Below, one piece after another: positions 53,403 through 62,064 of a stretch of 64,000 bases of DNA. Origin of the DNA: an uncultured Acetatifactor sp. (GTDB lineage Bacteria > Bacillota > Clostridia > Lachnospirales > Lachnospiraceae); the NCBI GenBank assembly GCA_910577665.1, contig CAJTOJ010000001.1, positions 310,001 through 374,000 of the forward strand. Reading direction: 5' to 3'. The notes beneath the pieces are model-generated. The model was not told the origin of the DNA and made no database searches. It saw only the letters and a program-made list of their open reading frames with translations. The first letter of the stretch is position 1, and each line of letters begins with the position of its first letter. The translations under genes were made by a program, and so were the position numbers.

Positions 53403-56105
53403 CTACTTGGCTTCATACCAGTTATCCCCTGTATGCAGATCCACCTCCAGGCTCACAGCCAGGTCTGCCGCTGCCTTCATGTTCTCTGTAAGGATCCGGC
53501 GCACCTGCTCTTCCTCCGGCCGGAAGGTCTCAATGACCAGCTCATCATGTACCTGGAGGATCAGCCTGGATCTGAGACCAGCTTCTTTCAAGGCTTTCCA
53601 CACGCGGATCATGGCAATCTTGATAATGTCTGCAGCCGTACCCTGGATCGGAGAGTTCATCGCCACCCGTTCCCCGAAAGACCGTTGCATGAAGTTGGAA
53701 GAAGACAGCTCCGGTATGGGTCTGCGCCTGCCGAACAGGGTGGTTACATACCCTTTATCCCTGGCCTCCTTCACCAGTCCGTCCAGGAATTCCTTCACCT
53801 TGGGATAGGTGGCAAAATACTGCTCAATATACGTAGCAGCCTCCTTTGGCGTGATGCTCAGATCCTGACTGAGCCCGAAAGAACTGATCCCATAGACAAT
53901 GCCAAAGTTCACAGCCTTGGCATTGCGCCGCTGCAGGTCCGTGACTTCTGCAAACGGCGTATGGAATACTTTGGAAGCCGTGATCCGATGGATATCCTGA
54001 TCCATATGGTAGGCCTCAATGAGCTGTTCGTCCCCGGACATATGCGCCAGCACCCGCAGTTCTATCTGGGAATAGTCCGCATCCATGAATTCATACCCTT
54101 CCCTGGGCACAAACACTTTCCGGATCCTTCTGCCCAATTCCATACGCATGGGAATGTTCTGCAGGTTTGGCTCCGTAGAGCTGATCCGGCCTGTAGCCGT
54201 GATGGTCTGGTTGAAACTGGTATGAATTCGCTGGTCCTTGCCGATGTAGACAGCCAGGCCGTCTGCATAGGTGGATTTCAGTTTGGTAAGTCCTCTGTAT
54301 TCCAGGATGTCCTTCACGATCGGGTACTCCCCGGAAAGCTTCTCCAGCACATCTGCCGCCGTGGAATAGCCTGTCTTGGTCTTCTTGCCTCCGGGCATGT
54401 GCATGGTATCAAACAACACCTCCCCCAGCTGTTTGGGGGAATTGATATTGAATACCACCCCGGCCTGGGTGTGTATGGAAGCTTCCAGCTCCTGGATCCT
54501 GGCCACCAGGGCATCCCCATAGGCTTTCAGCTCCTCCCTGCGGACTTCCACCCCTTCCCGCTCCATGTCATAGAGCACCAGAGACAGGGGCATCTCAATC
54601 TTGCGCATCAGTTGGTCCATGCCCATCTCCACAAGCTTTTGCTCCTGCACACGCGCTGCCATGACGCACACATAGGCCCCATAACAGCAATAGGTGGCAA
54701 AGTGCTCCTGCCTGGTGACCGCTGCTTGCGCATATCCGGCCTTTCCCAGCAGTTCCATTCTGCCTGCAATCGTCAGACCCAGATGCTCACCTGCGATACT
54801 CTCAAAATCGTAATCATTTCTCAATGGATTCAGCAGATAAGCCCCTATCAGAATATCAAAATACCGGTCTGTGTCATCCTGCTGCAGATATCCATACAGT
54901 TTCTTAATGTCAAAAGCGCTCAGGCACACCCGTCCGGATAACCGGAAAAACGCTTCCCTAAGCGCCTCCTCGTCCTGATCCCCAGTGCTGTTGTCTGCAC
55001 TGTCAAAGAGTGTAATCTGCCTGTTCTCCTGGAGTGGCCTACGCAAAAAAAAGGTCTTCTTTCCCTCCACACACACGGCAGCCCCCACCAGTCTTCCCTG
55101 GTCCTGGGCCAGATGAATCCCCACCCGGACATGATCCTGTATCTTTTCTAGGGCCTTTAAAAAGTCCTTCTGATTCTCATATATTATAAAGGTCTCTTCG
55201 ATCTCTTCCTTCCCGGCCTGTTGCCTGCCCTCTTCCTGGAACCGGCCCAGAAGCTGCTTGAATCCCAGCTGCTTGAACAGTTCATATGCTTCTTTCGTGT
55301 AGAACCCTTCCGCCCGGGCTTCCTCATAGTCCAGAAAGACCCCGCAGTCTGTCCGGATGGTAGCCAGGGTCTTGCTCATCTCTGCCAGATCCCGGTTCTC
55401 AAGCAGGGACTGACGGATACTCTTTTTGGATATCTCCTCCACATGAGCATAGATGTTCTCCAGGGATCCATAGGTCACCATAAGTTCCGTGGCCGTTTTC
55501 TCCCCCACCTTAGGCACACCGGGTATGTTGTCTGCTGTATCCCCCATCAGTGCCTTCAGGTCGATGAACTGCAAGGGCGTCACCTGGTAAGCTGCCACCA
55601 CATCTTCCGGATAATAATCCTCTATCTGGGTTCTGCCCTGCTTCGTCTTGGGGATCCTGATCCTGATATGTGTATCCGCAATCTGCAACAGATCCCTGTC
55701 TCCGGACACCAGGGATACCTCTATGCCCGCCCCGGCGGCCTGTTTCGCCAGGGTACCCAGTATATCATCCGCTTCCAGCCCGGCCTGTTCCACAGTGACT
55801 ATACCCATGGCCTTCAGCACGTCCTTCATCACGGGCACCTGCTCCCTAAGCTCTTCTGGCATGGCTTTCCTGGTCCCCTTGTACGCCTCATAGATCTGGT
55901 GGCGGAACGTAGGCGCATGGACATCGAAAGCCACTGCCAGGAAATCCGGCTTTTCCTCCTCCAGGATCTTAAACAGGATATTCAGGAATCCATACACGGC
56001 ATTGGTATGCAGGCCCTGGGCATTGCTCAGATCAGGAACACCATAGAAAGCCCTGTGCAATATGCTGTGCCCATCAATCAAAACCAGTTTCTTTTTCTTA
56101 TCCAT
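53403..56105 (-). CDS. polA: DNA polymerase I
   Basis: The 900-residue enzyme has an N-terminal 5' nuclease (LIDGHSILHRAFYGVPDLS, GLEADDILGTLAKQA, MGDTADNIPGVPKVGEKTA), a middle 3'-5' exonuclease-fold region that lacks the usual DxE start (VGIHLAQDQGRLVGAAVCVE) so is probably inactive, and an intact polymerase domain (DADYSQIELRVLAHMSGDEQ, RRNAKAVNFGIVYGIS, QVHDELVIE). It fills gaps and removes primers. The start MDKKKKLVLIDGHS follows GGAGGAGG. Confidence 0.97.
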   Translation of the reverse strand: MDKKKKLVLIDGHSILHRAFYGVPDLSNAQGLHTNAVYGFLNILFKILEEEKPDFLAVAFDVHAPTFRHQIYEAYKGTRKAMPEELREQVPVMKDVLKAMGIVTVEQAGLEADDILGTLAKQAAGAGIEVSLVSGDRDLLQIADTHIRIRIPKTKQGRTQIEDYYPEDVVAAYQVTPLQFIDLKALMGDTADNIPGVPKVGEKTATELMVTYGSLENIYAHVEEISKKSIRQSLLENRDLAEMSKTLATIRTDCGVFLDYEEARAEGFYTKEAYELFKQLGFKQLLGRFQEEGRQQAGKEEIEETFIIYENQKDFLKALEKIQDHVRVGIHLAQDQGRLVGAAVCVEGKKTFFLRRPLQENRQITLFDSADNSTGDQDEEALREAFFRLSGRVCLSAFDIKKLYGYLQQDDTDRYFDILIGAYLLNPLRNDYDFESIAGEHLGLTIAGRMELLGKAGYAQAAVTRQEHFATYCCYGAYVCVMAARVQEQKLVEMGMDQLMRKIEMPLSLVLYDMEREGVEVRREELKAYGDALVARIQELEASIHTQAGVVFNINSPKQLGEVLFDTMHMPGGKKTKTGYSTAADVLEKLSGEYPIVKDILEYRGLTKLKSTYADGLAVYIGKDQRIHTSFNQTITATGRISSTEPNLQNIPMRMELGRRIRKVFVPREGYEFMDADYSQIELRVLAHMSGDEQLIEAYHMDQDIHRITASKVFHTPFAEVTDLQRRNAKAVNFGIVYGISSFGLSQDLSITPKEAATYIEQYFATYPKVKEFLDGLVKEARDKGYVTTLFGRRRPIPELSSSNFMQRSFGERVAMNSPIQGTAADIIKIAMIRVWKALKEAGLRSRLILQVHDELVIETFRPEEEQVRRILTENMKAAADLAVSLEVDLHTGDNWYEAK

Positions 56106-56133
56106 CTGCCTCCTCCAATGCCAATCCGGTTCC

Positions 56134-56454
56134 CTAAAGAAGGATCCACACAATGATCCCTGCCAGCAGGCCCACCGCAGCAATCTCCATTATCAGTCCC
56201 AACCGCATCACGCCTGTATGGAAACGAACCTTCTTCCGGGACTCTTCCAGGCGGATATCCAGCTCCTTCTGGAAGTCAAAAGCCCTTCCGTCCTCCAGAC
56301 GCTGCACGCCTTCCGACACCAGAAACTGGATGCTCAGCTCTTCCCTGCATTCTCCACAATGCTCCATATGTGCACAGAAACGCTTTAAGGTCGGATAGTC
56401 CAGCCTTCTTGCAATGAAGTCCGGAATTATCCGCTCAAATTCCCTGCAATCCAT
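56134..56454 (-). CDS. putative zinc-finger (zf-HC2 type) membrane protein
   Basis: The 106-residue protein has FCAHMEHCGECREELSIQFL (H-x3-C-x2-C), the signature of anti-sigma-factor zinc domains, and a C-terminal membrane helix (LIMEIAAVGLLAGIIVWILL). Anti-sigma proteins of this size usually sit beside an ECF sigma gene, but none is adjacent; polA is downstream. GGGGGAG precedes the ATG. A role as a membrane-bound regulator is inferred. Confidence 0.75.
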   Translation of the reverse strand: MDCREFERIIPDFIARRLDYPTLKRFCAHMEHCGECREELSIQFLVSEGVQRLEDGRAFDFQKELDIRLEESRKKVRFHTGVMRLGLIMEIAAVGLLAGIIVWILL

Positions 56455-56529
56455 TCCACTCCCCCAATTTCTCCATCATACCCTTTCAGCCGGCAAAAAT
56501 AATCTGTGCATGCAGACTTCCTGCACCTG

Positions 56530-57798
56530 TCACCCCAATGCCTGTGCAATGTCGGCAATCAGGTCCTCCTTATCCTCAATACCGCAGCTGATGCGGATCA
56601 GTTCCGCCGGTACCCCTGCCTGCAGAAGCTGTTCGTCCGTCATCTGCCTGTGGGTGCTGGAGGCCGGATTCAGGCAACAGGTACGGGCATCTGCCACATG
56701 GGTCTCAATGGCTGCGATCTTTAACCGCTTCATGAAAGCTCCTGCCGCTTCCCTGCCTCCTTTCAGCCCAAAGGACACCACCCCGCAGCTTCCATCCGGT
56801 AGATATTTTGCCGCCAGCGCATGGTATTTATCCCCTGGCAGGCCACAGTAATTCACATAAGCCACCTTAGGGTGGGCTGCCAGGTATTCCGCTACCGCCT
56901 GGCCGTTCTCACAGTGACGCTTCATCCGCACATGCAGACTCTCCAGCCCTAAGTTCAGCAGAAAAGCATTCTGGGGACTCTGGATGGAACCTAAGTCGCG
57001 CATCAGCTGGGCCGTACATTTTGTGATAAAGGCCCCTTCCCTGCCAAATTTCTCCGCATACACGATCCCATGGTAACTGTCATCAGGCAGGCACAGCCCC
57101 GGGAACTTCTCCGCATGGGCCATCCAGTCAAACCTGCCGCTGTCCACAATGGCTCCTCCCACGGTGGCACCATGTCCATCCATATATTTTGTGGTGGAAT
57201 GAGTCACAATATCCGCACCCCACTCAAAAGGACGGCAGTTTACCGGTGTGGCAAAAGTATTGTCCACTACCAGGGGCACCCCATAGGCATGGGCGCAGCG
57301 GGCATATTTCTCAATGTCCAGGACTGTAAGGGCAGGATTGGCTATGGTCTCCCCGAACACTACTTTTGTATTCTCCCGAAAAGCACTGCGAAGCTCCTCC
57401 TCCGATGCATCAGGACTTACGAATGTCACATCAATCCCCATCCGTTTCATTGTGACACTGATCAAGTTGAACGTACCCCCATAGATGGTACTGCTGGCCA
57501 CTATGTGATCCCCGCAGCTACAGATATTGAACAGGGCATAGAAATTGGCTGCCTGGCCGCTGCCGGTGAGCATGGCCGCGGTTCCGCCCTCAAGCTGGGC
57601 AATCTTGGCTGCCACGTAGTCATTGGTAGGGTTCTGGAGCCTGGTATAGAAATAGCCGCTGGCATCCAGGTCAAACAGCCGCCCCATGTCCTCGCTTGTG
57701 TCATACTTAAATGTGGTACTCTGTATAATGGGAATCTGCCTGGGTTCCCCGTTTCCCGGGGTATAGCCCCCCTGTACACATATACTGCCTGTCTTCAT
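56530..57798 (-). CDS. O-acetylhomoserine sulfhydrylase/Cys-Met metabolism PLP enzyme
   Basis: The 422-residue PLP enzyme has the lysine site IVTHSTTKYMDGHGATVGGA and the family features QSTTFKYDTSEDMGRLFD, YTRLQNPTNDYVAAKIA, GSGQAANFYALF and VADARTCCLNPASSTHRQM. The length and closing favour O-acetylhomoserine sulfhydrylase (MetY); methionine gamma-lyase is an alternative. The start MKTGSICVQGGYTPG follows AGGAGGAATTTCAG. Its leader carries three 17-base repeats and its promoter carries a palindrome, so it is probably regulated by sulfur or methionine state. Confidence 0.88.
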   Translation of the reverse strand: MKTGSICVQGGYTPGNGEPRQIPIIQSTTFKYDTSEDMGRLFDLDASGYFYTRLQNPTNDYVAAKIAQLEGGTAAMLTGSGQAANFYALFNICSCGDHIVASSTIYGGTFNLISVTMKRMGIDVTFVSPDASEEELRSAFRENTKVVFGETIANPALTVLDIEKYARCAHAYGVPLVVDNTFATPVNCRPFEWGADIVTHSTTKYMDGHGATVGGAIVDSGRFDWMAHAEKFPGLCLPDDSYHGIVYAEKFGREGAFITKCTAQLMRDLGSIQSPQNAFLLNLGLESLHVRMKRHCENGQAVAEYLAAHPKVAYVNYCGLPGDKYHALAAKYLPDGSCGVVSFGLKGGREAAGAFMKRLKIAAIETHVADARTCCLNPASSTHRQMTDEQLLQAGVPAELIRISCGIEDKEDLIADIAQALG

Positions 57799-57860
57799 CT
57801 GAAATTCCTCCTGGTCTATGGGCATATCTCTCTGTCTGTGTGCCTCTTTACAGACGCTGG

Positions 57861-57911
57861 TCTGGCTGCACTTTTTGTCTGGCTGCACTCTTTGTCTGGC
57901 TGCACTCTTTG
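57861..57911 (-). repeat. 17-bp tandem repeat, three copies, in the sulfhydrylase leader
   Basis: TCTGGCTGCACTCTTTG is repeated head to tail at 57861-57877 (one mismatch: TTTTTG), 57878-57894 and 57895-57911, with a partial fourth (TCTGG) after. It lies between the promoter and the ribosome site. The unit is not a multiple of three, so it does not code in repeat. A slippage-prone tract of this kind can vary in copy number. Confidence 0.85.
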
Positions 57912-57934
57912 TCTGGACACATGGATTTCCATCC

Positions 57935-57955
57935 ACTGTAAACTCAGTTTACAGT
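57935..57955 (-). promoter_or_regulatory. 21-bp palindromic operator of the sulfhydrylase gene
   Basis: ACTGTAAAC and GTTTACAGT are perfect 9-bp arms around a 3-base centre. The dyad overlaps the end of the -10 box and the expected transcription start, the usual repressor position. The cognate regulator is not in the window. Confidence 0.65.
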
Positions 57956-57981
57956 ATACACAGTTGTGCAGGAAAATTCAA
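57953..57981 (-). promoter_or_regulatory. promoter of the sulfhydrylase gene
   Basis: On the minus strand TTGAAT (57976-57981) and TATACT (57953-57958) are 17 bases apart. It lies just past the 3' end of the nuclease gene. Confidence 0.7.
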
Positions 57982-58028
57982 GCAAAAAGAACGAAGCATC
58001 GGTATCCCCCAGCCTCCTGTAGATTCCA

Positions 58029-58928
58029 TTAAGACTCTTCTCCTTTCTGGGCCCGTTCCTTCCAGTGTTCACTGCGCTCCCTGGCAAAAGTGGTACGGTC
58101 TATCTCTGATTCCCTGGTCTTATCATGTAAGACTGCATCATTTCCTTTTCCACGATGCTCCTCCGGAGTCAGTTCTGCCAGCGGACCGTCCGCACGCTGC
58201 CCTATATGATGGAGCTCCACTGTCTTCCCGTCTTTTGTAATCGGTGGTAATCCCTGCTCTGCACGTTCCTTGTTGGTACGTCCCATCTCATCTTTCTGGT
58301 TCATGTCAATGTCACTCCGGACCAGACATTTTCTGCCATTGATCTCCATCTCTTTCAGACCGGCTTTTATATATATTTCCGCTTCTTCCTTGGAACCTAA
58401 GGCATCAAGGATCTCATCTGACCACCCGGTCCGCTTCCTTATGTCTTCCTTTTCTTCCTCAGTCAGCCCTTTTTTCTCGCTATTTTCACAGTTTTTAGAA
58501 GGGTCTTCCCCTTCGTCCCGGTTATCAGTTGCATCCTGCTCATCCTGTCCTTGGGGATCTTCTTCCCCATCTTTTTCCTCCGGCAGTTCGAAGAAGTCTC
58601 CCTCTTCAAACAGTATATCCAGTTCGTCCTCCAGTTCATCCAATGTCAGTTCATGATCCGGCTTAAGAGGTAAGCTTTCTTTATCCATGATGCCTTCTTT
58701 TTTGATATCTTCTACCTCGGTACCTCCTTCCATGAGGTCCCTTTCCATGAGGTCCCCTTCCATAAAGTCCCCTTCACCGGAATCCTCCTCCCAGACATCC
58801 CCTTCCATGAACCTGTCATATTTTTCTAGTAGCTCCGGTTCAAAGTACATCTCATCCGGTTCTTCCACACTGCCTTTGTTGTATCCTTCAGATGTTTCCG
58901 CCACTTCCCCAATACCCTCGAACTCCAT
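58029..58928 (-). CDS. LHH-family nuclease domain protein with acidic N-terminus
   Basis: The 299-residue protein ends in an LHH nuclease domain (HNH/endonuclease VII superfamily, a toxin domain of polymorphic toxins): LVRSDIDMNQKDEMGRTNKE, GLPPITKDGKTVELHHIGQR (LHH near 239-241) and ADGPLAELTPEEHRGKGND. The catalytic histidines are intact. Residues 1-150 are strongly acidic and low in complexity, with EGDFMEGDLMERDLMEGG near 50-68. There is no signal peptide, LXG, WXG or PAAR domain. It starts 10 bases after the HerA-like gene with AAGGAGGGG, so it is the last gene of that operon. No immunity gene is adjacent. Confidence 0.82.
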   Translation of the reverse strand: MEFEGIGEVAETSEGYNKGSVEEPDEMYFEPELLEKYDRFMEGDVWEEDSGEGDFMEGDLMERDLMEGGTEVEDIKKEGIMDKESLPLKPDHELTLDELEDELDILFEEGDFFELPEEKDGEEDPQGQDEQDATDNRDEGEDPSKNCENSEKKGLTEEEKEDIRKRTGWSDEILDALGSKEEAEIYIKAGLKEMEINGRKCLVRSDIDMNQKDEMGRTNKERAEQGLPPITKDGKTVELHHIGQRADGPLAELTPEEHRGKGNDAVLHDKTRESEIDRTTFARERSEHWKERAQKGEES

Positions 58929-58938
58929 ACACCCCTCC

Positions 58939-61900
58939 TTACCTGTGCTTTAACAACTGTTCAAGTATTTGTTTCCATTTTCCGCCATCTTCTGCCTGGG
59001 CCTCCATCCGGGCCTTCTCCATGGTCAGGGAAGCTATAATCCTCCGCTGGTCACACTCCCGCAGCAGGGTGATCTTAGGCTCCAGGATCTCCCGGATACA
59101 GGCATACCAGCCCTCCACCTGTCCCTCCCTGCCCTGGACGTACCGGAAGGCCGCCTCCGTGTCAAACATGCCATACAGGATATGACGCCGCAGTCTGCGC
59201 CGTTTCTCTTTATCCCTCTCATCTTCCGTCTTCATGTACTGCAGGAAAGCAATCTTGGTCTCTGCCGGCATGGAAAGCCTGTAAATTCCCTTTTCCAGTT
59301 CCTCCCTATATTTTGGATCCAGTTTTCTTCTCTTCTCCAGAGGCAGAAGAAGGTATTCCAGGCACCTGTCCCAGACCACTTTCTCCCTGGCATTCTCCTT
59401 CCTGTGATAGACATAGGAAGGAAAGCTTTTGAAATTGGTATCCATATGGCAGAGTACCGGCTCCTCCCAGTTGTTCTGGTATACGGCCGCCACGAAGGCC
59501 TTCAGCCGGGCCAGCTCCAGGATCTGTTCCTGGTTCAGTCCTGCAGCCCTGCCCACCAGTTCCCTGTCTTCCAGATCCGGAAGGCCCAGGATGATCTTGG
59601 TATTGGTATTCCGGATCACAGACAGATCCATCAAGCCGGGAGCCTGGTCGGCAATCAGAAATCCCTCCCCGTAGGTACGCATCTCCGCAATGGAATTGGC
59701 CAGCATTTCTACAGATTTGCCCAGCAGGTTGGCGCTTTCCCCGGGCTGCTCCCTGGAAGTGCGTTTCAGAATATGATGGGCCTCCTCCAGCACTGTCACA
59801 TGCCTTAGGGGGGCGTTTCCCCCTGCTGCCTGGGCCATGCGGTGCTCCTGTAGCTTCATTACCAGCAGCCCCATGAGAAGAGCCTTTGTCTCGCTGGAAC
59901 CCGTTCTGCTCAGGTCCACAATCACATTGCTGTCAAAGAGTTCCTCCGGCGATAATTCGTCCGGGGTAAAGATCTGCCGGTACAAGCCGTTTGTAAGGGA
60001 CTTCAGCCTGGTACACAGCGCTCCCTTGTAGTCCCCTTTGCTGTCTGAAGAGTATTCCGACTCATTCATGACTGCCTGGATCTGGGAAAGCACATCCAGG
60101 AACGATGGAAAGAGCGGTCTGCCTTCCCCGTCCCGGTATCTGCATTGCGAAGTCTCCAGGTTCCATCCTGCCGCCCCATATGACCTCTCAACGGCATCCT
60201 TCAGCACCGCCGGCATGGCCGCGTACATGGGCCAGCACACGTTGAAGATTTCTATCAGCCTGTCTATGTGCTCCAGCACATGGATATCCTCCGGAAAGCT
60301 GAAGGGATTCATCCGCAGCAGCGGCGTCTTCCTGTCATTGGTTCCATATACACTTACATCCGGGTAACTCCCGAACCGGTCCTTGTACTCCCCCTTGGCC
60401 GGTTCTATCACCAGAAATCTGATCTTATCCTGCTTTCCTTTTACGTCTGACTGCATCAGGCTGTCCAGCATGGCATATATGGTGGTGGATTTTCCCTTGC
60501 CGGTGGACCCGGTGATAAAGGTATGCATGGACAGGCTTTCCAGATCCAGCCGTACCTTCTGGTTCCCACTATCTCCCATTTCCTCTCTTCCCATATGATA
60601 CAGGTTCCCCAGCTCCAGGGTCCTCCCTAAGCTGTCTGGAAGATTCCGGCCAAAGGCCGCCATGGGGATCACCGGGATGCCGGACACGGATTTCTTGGGA
60701 AGCCCCATCTGGATGGCAAGTTCACTGCCGCTGACGGGCAGAGCCGGTGTCACATAGATCCCGGCCTGTCCGTCCTGCCGGAACCTGGGATGCACCAGGG
60801 ATGCCAGGTACCGGGCCAGGATCTGTGTATCCTCCTGCCGGAACCAGGCATTGATGTGGGAAGCCTGGGCACTGGAATTGCGTCCCCGCATCAAGGCACT
60901 GTAATTGCCAGCCACCGTCAGGGCAGTCTCCCTGTCCCCGGCGATCACATAGGCCGCGCAGTCAAAGGCACCGAAGCTCCCGCATTCGTCCAGACGCTCC
61001 AGATTCCTGTCTATCTGGTCCAGAAGGGTTTTCACTGTCCGGTTTCCATAGTTTAACTGAAGGCTTTTCCCGGTGGTGCCGGAAGCAGATTCCGTACGGG
61101 TAAGGGATCTGGTACTCTGGCTTGACCTGCTGGCGGAATCGGTTCTTCCCGCCGTGTCCGATACACTGCTGCTCTTACCCGTGTTGAATCCCACCTGCAC
61201 AATAAGACTGGCCCCTGCGCTGAATCCGATAGATTTTCCCTGGGATTTCGTCCGGCTCTGGGTCATGGCTATGCCCTGGGAGATACCTTCTGACACCCCT
61301 TCCGTCCTGGCATCAGACAGGGAAAGGGTATCGCTCTCATTGAGGGTGAGGGAACTGCCGGCGAATGTGGAAAGCTGCGTGTGAAGCATTTCATAGCCCT
61401 GTTTCATGGCCTGAAGCTGTGCCGTGTCCATGGGATCTGCCAGCATCACAATGGTATAAGCCTGACCCTTCAGGGAATCCGCCAGGTTCTCAAGTCCCTG
61501 GACATAAGTTTCCATGTTTCTGTCCTCTTCATCCCGGAAGGCAGCGATTCCTGACACTGCCGCATAGCTGTCCTCTTTCCGGGACAGGAAATGCTCCCGG
61601 AAGGAAGCGATCTCTTCCTTTGACAATTCTTCCAGTCCGGAGCCGGTGAGATTGCCAGACAAGGCCCCCCGGAAAGCAGCCCCATTGGCTTCCCTTCTCC
61701 TTTTGTCCGTCTCCTTTGCCTCTCTTGCGTTCTTGGAAACAATGCCGAAGTAAAAGTCGATTTTAGATCCATCACTTCTGATGATGGTGGCAATGCTGCA
61801 GTCCATGGCAGAGACTACATTGACAATGGTGGTCAGCTTGTCCAGAAAACTCTCCTTTCTGTCGATGACAAGCCTGGTGAGCCTATAGAACCTGCCGCAC

Positions 61901-62061
61901 TCCGCAATATCCACATCCAGATCCTCCAGGGAAGGCTTCACAATGTCATATGTCTCCAGCCGCGCCAGGTACTCCTTTGTAATAATTGCGTGGGCGTTTT
62001 CCAGGCAGCGATCCAGCGCATACCGCTGTTCCTTCCTTATTTTGTTGATCTCATAGGCCAT
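58939..62061 (-). CDS. HerA/VirB4-like ATPase (DUF87-type) with serine-rich inserted region
   Basis: The 1040-residue protein has a C-terminal hexameric-pump ATPase: Walker A FITGSTGKGKSTTIYAML (near 515-523), FLVIEPAKGEYKDRFGSYPD, VIVDLSRTGSSETKALLMG, Walker B RHVTVLEEAHHILKRTSREQ (near 755) and IAEMRTYGEGFLIADQAPG. This set matches HerA, VirB4 and TraC-like DNA or protein pumps. Residues ~240-335 are Ser/Thr/Gly-rich (SVSDTAGRTDSASRSSQSTR) and separate an unrecognised N-terminal domain from the ATPase. There are no membrane helices. GGAGGGG precedes the ATG, 3 bases after the dynamin-like gene. Confidence 0.82.
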   Translation of the reverse strand: MAYEINKIRKEQRYALDRCLENAHAIITKEYLARLETYDIVKPSLEDLDVDIAECGRFYRLTRLVIDRKESFLDKLTTIVNVVSAMDCSIATIIRSDGSKIDFYFGIVSKNAREAKETDKRRREANGAAFRGALSGNLTGSGLEELSKEEIASFREHFLSRKEDSYAAVSGIAAFRDEEDRNMETYVQGLENLADSLKGQAYTIVMLADPMDTAQLQAMKQGYEMLHTQLSTFAGSSLTLNESDTLSLSDARTEGVSEGISQGIAMTQSRTKSQGKSIGFSAGASLIVQVGFNTGKSSSVSDTAGRTDSASRSSQSTRSLTRTESASGTTGKSLQLNYGNRTVKTLLDQIDRNLERLDECGSFGAFDCAAYVIAGDRETALTVAGNYSALMRGRNSSAQASHINAWFRQEDTQILARYLASLVHPRFRQDGQAGIYVTPALPVSGSELAIQMGLPKKSVSGIPVIPMAAFGRNLPDSLGRTLELGNLYHMGREEMGDSGNQKVRLDLESLSMHTFITGSTGKGKSTTIYAMLDSLMQSDVKGKQDKIRFLVIEPAKGEYKDRFGSYPDVSVYGTNDRKTPLLRMNPFSFPEDIHVLEHIDRLIEIFNVCWPMYAAMPAVLKDAVERSYGAAGWNLETSQCRYRDGEGRPLFPSFLDVLSQIQAVMNESEYSSDSKGDYKGALCTRLKSLTNGLYRQIFTPDELSPEELFDSNVIVDLSRTGSSETKALLMGLLVMKLQEHRMAQAAGGNAPLRHVTVLEEAHHILKRTSREQPGESANLLGKSVEMLANSIAEMRTYGEGFLIADQAPGLMDLSVIRNTNTKIILGLPDLEDRELVGRAAGLNQEQILELARLKAFVAAVYQNNWEEPVLCHMDTNFKSFPSYVYHRKENAREKVVWDRCLEYLLLPLEKRRKLDPKYREELEKGIYRLSMPAETKIAFLQYMKTEDERDKEKRRRLRRHILYGMFDTEAAFRYVQGREGQVEGWYACIREILEPKITLLRECDQRRIIASLTMEKARMEAQAEDGGKWKQILEQLLKHR

Positions 62062-62064
62062 GTA

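Noticed and set aside
56530..57936. Upstream in-frame extension of the sulfhydrylase through the 17-bp repeats
   Set aside because: The ATG at 57936 would lie at the transcription start with no leader, and a perfect AGGAGG precedes the ATG at 57798.
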